A stretch of DNA of 64,000 nt, taken from contig CAJTSE010000010.1 in NCBI GenBank assembly GCA_910578815.1, positions 109,049 to 173,048 of the forward strand, read 5' to 3'. Origin of the DNA: an uncultured Acetatifactor sp. Its GTDB lineage: Bacteria > Bacillota > Clostridia > Lachnospirales > Lachnospiraceae. A program made the translations under genes and the position numbers. Numbering within the stretch: the first letter of the stretch is position 1; every line of letters begins with the position of its first letter. Below the pieces are notes generated by a model. It saw only the letters and a list, made by a program, of their open reading frames with translations, made no database searches and was not told the origin of the DNA. Positions 61,444-64,000 of the stretch are shown in pieces.

Positions 61444-61926
61444 ATGCAGGACGAAATCAACGAAAAAACCGTTGCCCTGTATATCAAGACCGGGAAGCTG
61501 ACCGCCGAAGTGCTGCAAAAGGCAATCAAAAAGCTGCTCTCACAGGCAAAGAAAGAGCTTGACAGACAGGCAATCCCCCACGGGAAGCAGACCCTAAAGC
61601 AGCTTATGAAGCAGAATACAGGCGTTTCCAACATTGAGATCACAAAGGACAACATCAAAGCCTTTGAGAGTACAGCGAAAAAATATGGTATCGACTTTGC
61701 GCTGAAAAAGGACGCGACGGAAACCCCGCCCCGCTACCTTGTATTCTTCAAGGGCAGGGACGCGGACGCGCTGACCGCCGCTTTCAAGGAGTTTTCCGCA
61801 AAGAAGCTGACGCAGGATAAAAAGCCCTCAATCCGAAAGGCATTAGCCGCTTTCCGGGAAAAGGCAAAGGAGCTGAACGCCAGCCGCCAGCAGACCAAAC
61901 ACAAGGACAGGGAGGTATCGCTATGA
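61444..61926 (+). CDS. PcfB family conjugation protein
   Basis: The 160-residue protein starts MQDEINEKTVALYIKTGKLT and has the PcfB (DUF3801) core GVSNIEITKDNIKAFESTAK and YLVFFKGRDADALTAAFKEF. PcfB works beside the coupling protein PcfC/VirD4 in conjugative transfer. AAAGGAGG lies ten bases upstream. Its stop overlaps the start of the VirD4-like gene. Confidence 0.88.
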   Translation: MQDEINEKTVALYIKTGKLTAEVLQKAIKKLLSQAKKELDRQAIPHGKQTLKQLMKQNTGVSNIEITKDNIKAFESTAKKYGIDFALKKDATETPPRYLVFFKGRDADALTAAFKEFSAKKLTQDKKPSIRKALAAFREKAKELNASRQQTKHKDREVSL

Positions 61927-62228
61927 AGCCGGAGATCAAAAAGCTGCTTATCCTAAACGCGCCCTATCTGCTCTTTGTGTACCTGTTTGACAAGGTAGGC
62001 GCGGCTGTCCGGCTTTCCCCCGGCATGGACGCAAGCCAAAAGATTTTACATCTTGGGGAGGGCTTCACAGCCGCCTTTGCCAGTGCCGCGCCCAGCTTCC
62101 ACCCCGCCGACCTGCTGATCGGCGTTGCCGGGGCGGTGATTATCCGGCTTGCCGTTTACCTAAAAGGCAAGAACGCGAAGAAATACCGCAAAGGCATTGA
62201 GTACGGTTCCGCGCGTTGGGGTGCATAA
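61923..62228 (+). pseudogene. VirD4/PcfC-type coupling protein, N-terminal fragment
   Basis: The 101-residue frame starts MKPEIKKLLILNAPYLLFVY and has two membrane segments and the start of the conserved cytoplasmic part, KYRKGIEYGSARWG, then stops with GA. Full proteins of this family have about 550-620 residues, and the motif continues into the ATPase. Here the sequence changes directly after ARWG, followed 45 bases later by a serine recombinase gene. The coupling protein is therefore truncated, most likely by insertion of a recombinase-carrying element. Confidence 0.75.
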
Positions 62229-62273
62229 TCTTAACTGTAAGCAACACCTATATTGACGCAGGAGGGTATGCAC

Positions 62274-64000
62274 ATGAATGATTACAGCAAAATCACAGCC
62301 CTTTACTCCCGCCTATCCGTGGGGGACGAGGACAGGGACGGCGGCGAAAGCAACTCCATACAGAACCAGAAGAAATTTCTGGAAAGCTATGCCAGACAGC
62401 TAAAATTAACCAATATCCGGCACTACATTGACGATGACGAAAGCGGCAGATTTTTTGACCGTTCTGCCTACTCCCGCATGATTGAGGACGTGGAAAACGG
62501 CAAAATCGGCGTGTGCATTATGAAAGACATGACCCGCTGGGGGCGCGACTATCTCCAAGTGGGAAACGCTATGGAGATTTTCCGCAGAAACAACGTGCGC
62601 TTTATCGCGGTAAACAACGGGATAGACAGCGAAAAGCCCGACACGTTGGAGTTTGCCCCCTTTATCAATATCATGTCAGAGTGGTACGCCCGCGACATCA
62701 GCAAGAAAGTAAAAACGGGTATCCGCACAAAGGGGACGAGCGGCAAGCCAATCGCAACCGAAGCCCCCTACGGATATGTCAAAGACCCCGACAACAAAGA
62801 TTTTTGGATAATTGATGAAGAAGCAGCCAAAGTTGTCCGCTTGATTTTCCGCCTGTTTCTGAACGGGAAGAACCGAAACCAGATCGCCGTATATCTGAAA
62901 AATGAGCAAATCCCAACGCCCACATTCTATATGAAAGACCGAGGGCGGGGAACCTGCAAAAATAAGGCGCTTAACGAGGAAAACCGTTGCAAATGGAACA
63001 AAGCCACGCTGACCCATATCCTCACGCGGCAGGAGTATTGCGGCGACATTGTAAACTTCAAGACCGCAAAACATTTCCGTGACAAGCGAAACCACTATGT
63101 AGACAGAAGCCAGTGGCAGATTACGGAAAATGTGCATGAACCGGTTATCGACCGCGCCGACTTTGAGAATGTACAGCGGATTTTGGAAAATGCCCCCGTC
63201 AAGCGACCAAACGGGGACGGGGAAATCCACCCTTTGTCGGGCTTGCTTTTCTGTAAGGACTGCGGCGCAAAAATGCACATACGGATAGATTACAGGAACG
63301 GCGGCAAACGGCATATCGCCTATTGCAGTGAGTACCACAAGGGGAAAGCCAAAAATCCGAAGTGCCATTCCCCGCACATCATGGACGCGGATTTACTCAT
63401 GCAGACCGTTTCGGACGTGCTGAAAAAAATCGCGGAATACTCTATCAGCAACCGGGCAGACTTTGAAGCCTTAGTGAAAAAGAGCCTTGCCGTACAGCAG
63501 ACCGACCAGACAAAGAAACAGCAAAAGCGCGTACCGCAAATCACAACGCGGCTTGAACAGATTGAAAAGGTTCTGGATAAGCTGTATGAGGATAACGCCC
63601 TCGGCACGATTGAGCAAGACCGTTACGAGCAGATGTCGCGGAAGTATTCGGAAGAATATTATAAGCTGAAAGAGGAACTTGCGGAAATTAAGGAGCAATT
63701 ATCCGCTTTTGAAAACGCGGGAGGGCGGGCGCAAAGGTTTGTGAAGCTGACAGAACGCTATGCCGACTTTTCCGAACTCACCCCCGCCATTCTCAACGAG
63801 TTTATCAGCAAAATCGAAGTGCATGAGCGCGACCAGAAGCGGGCAAGATACGCCATACAGCATATCGGGATATACTTCAACCATATCGGTAAATTTGAGA
63901 ACGAACTGACACAGCTTGCAGAGCCGGCAGAGCAGGAAATCAGACAAATGCGGGAGGAAATCGAAGAAGCGAAAAAGGAAAAGAGCCGCGCCTACCACCG
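62274..64000 (+). CDS. Large serine recombinase (3' end outside window)
   Basis: The frame is open from the ATG at 62274 (GGAGGG seven bases upstream) to the window edge, at least 575 residues. It has an N-terminal resolvase domain with catalytic Ser in ITALYSRLSVGDED (about 12), a recombinase domain, a zinc ribbon (CKDCGAKM ... CSEYHKGKAKNPKCHSP), a coiled coil (KLKEELAEIKEQL) and a C-terminal DUF4368-like part (ILNEFISKIEVHERDQKRAR) close to its end. Such TnpX/TndX-type enzymes excise and integrate elements. It lies right after the truncated VirD4-like gene. Confidence 0.93.
   Translation, partial: MNDYSKITALYSRLSVGDEDRDGGESNSIQNQKKFLESYARQLKLTNIRHYIDDDESGRFFDRSAYSRMIEDVENGKIGVCIMKDMTRWGRDYLQVGNAMEIFRRNNVRFIAVNNGIDSEKPDTLEFAPFINIMSEWYARDISKKVKTGIRTKGTSGKPIATEAPYGYVKDPDNKDFWIIDEEAAKVVRLIFRLFLNGKNRNQIAVYLKNEQIPTPTFYMKDRGRGTCKNKALNEENRCKWNKATLTHILTRQEYCGDIVNFKTAKHFRDKRNHYVDRSQWQITENVHEPVIDRADFENVQRILENAPVKRPNGDGEIHPLSGLLFCKDCGAKMHIRIDYRNGGKRHIAYCSEYHKGKAKNPKCHSPHIMDADLLMQTVSDVLKKIAEYSISNRADFEALVKKSLAVQQTDQTKKQQKRVPQITTRLEQIEKVLDKLYEDNALGTIEQDRYEQMSRKYSEEYYKLKEELAEIKEQLSAFENAGGRAQRFVKLTERYADFSELTPAILNEFISKIEVHERDQKRARYAIQHIGIYFNHIGKFENELTQLAEPAEQEIRQMREEIEEAKKEKSRAYH

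Overview
The window looks like a chromosome segment of a Lachnospiraceae-type Firmicute (class Clostridia); the genus cannot be fixed from sequence alone. Supporting signs are the hrcA-grpE-dnaK-dnaJ operon under a CIRCE element, the IreB-RuvX-DUF1292 block followed by RNase J and the mo5U tRNA genes, a type III glutamine synthetase, an Amt transporter with a fused PII domain, DUF6465 and a clostridial GlpA/GlpB-like/DUF1667/GlpK operon. Nearly all chromosomal genes are on the minus strand. The few plus-strand genes are an HPr-like protein, a kinase pseudogene, a cyclophilin, a PP2C phosphatase and the mobile element at the right end.

Layout. 1-7.05 kb: truncated sensor kinase, Ctp protease, M23 peptidase, FtsX, FtsE and a CdaR-type regulator (division and wall hydrolysis). 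7.2-10.4 kb: a YjfB motility protein, a CvfB-like RNA-binding protein, an acyl-ACP thioesterase and a CPBP protease. 10.6-13.3 kb: tRNA-Gln and glutamine synthetase III. 13.3-21.9 kb: tRNA modification and RNA turnover (TrhP, TrmR, MltG-like protein, YlbF, RNase J, YrzB, RuvX, IreB, MtaB). 22-28.3 kb: HPr-like protein, ThiI with a cysteine desulfurase, RsmE, an Rpn-type nuclease, a GNAT relic and PrmA. 28.3-35.3 kb: an O-antigen-ligase-like protein and the heat-shock operon. 35.4-39.2 kb: DUF6465, UppP, patatin and an aminotransferase. 39.5-44.5 kb: glycerol 3-phosphate operon. 44.8-50.2 kb: HflC/HflK, two decayed genes, an aldo/keto reductase and a hydrolase. 50.5-54 kb: Amt-PII, GNAT, cyclophilin. 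54.1-59.7 kb: a signalling cassette (PP2C phosphatase, receiver, frameshifted hybrid kinase, RsbW-like kinase, STAS, LytTR). From about 59.8 kb: the left part of an integrative conjugative element whose VirD4-type gene stops early next to a large serine recombinase that runs off the window.

Between genes there are at least three families of non-coding repeats. Family A is a three-hairpin element lying between co-oriented genes in the same orientation to transcription (13.0, 15.9, 23.7 and 49.2 kb, plus fragments). Family B is an element of about 130-165 bp with terminal inverted repeats (7.3 and 31.3 kb). Family C is an element of about 190-240 bp with 10-bp terminal repeats, present as two opposite copies that bracket the glp operon (39.3 and 44.6 kb). 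Three nitrogen or carbon genes (glnN, amt and the glp operon) each have a good promoter followed at once by a terminator-like hairpin, which suggests control by attenuation or antitermination.

The genes group into working sets: FtsEX with a coiled-coil M23 peptidase for septal wall hydrolysis; IscS with ThiI for tRNA thiolation; TrhP with TrmR for wobble-uridine modification; GlnN, tRNA-Gln and Amt-PII for nitrogen; GlpA-like, GlpB-like, DUF1667 and GlpK for glycerol. All assignments come from reading the translations and known family motifs; no database search was run.
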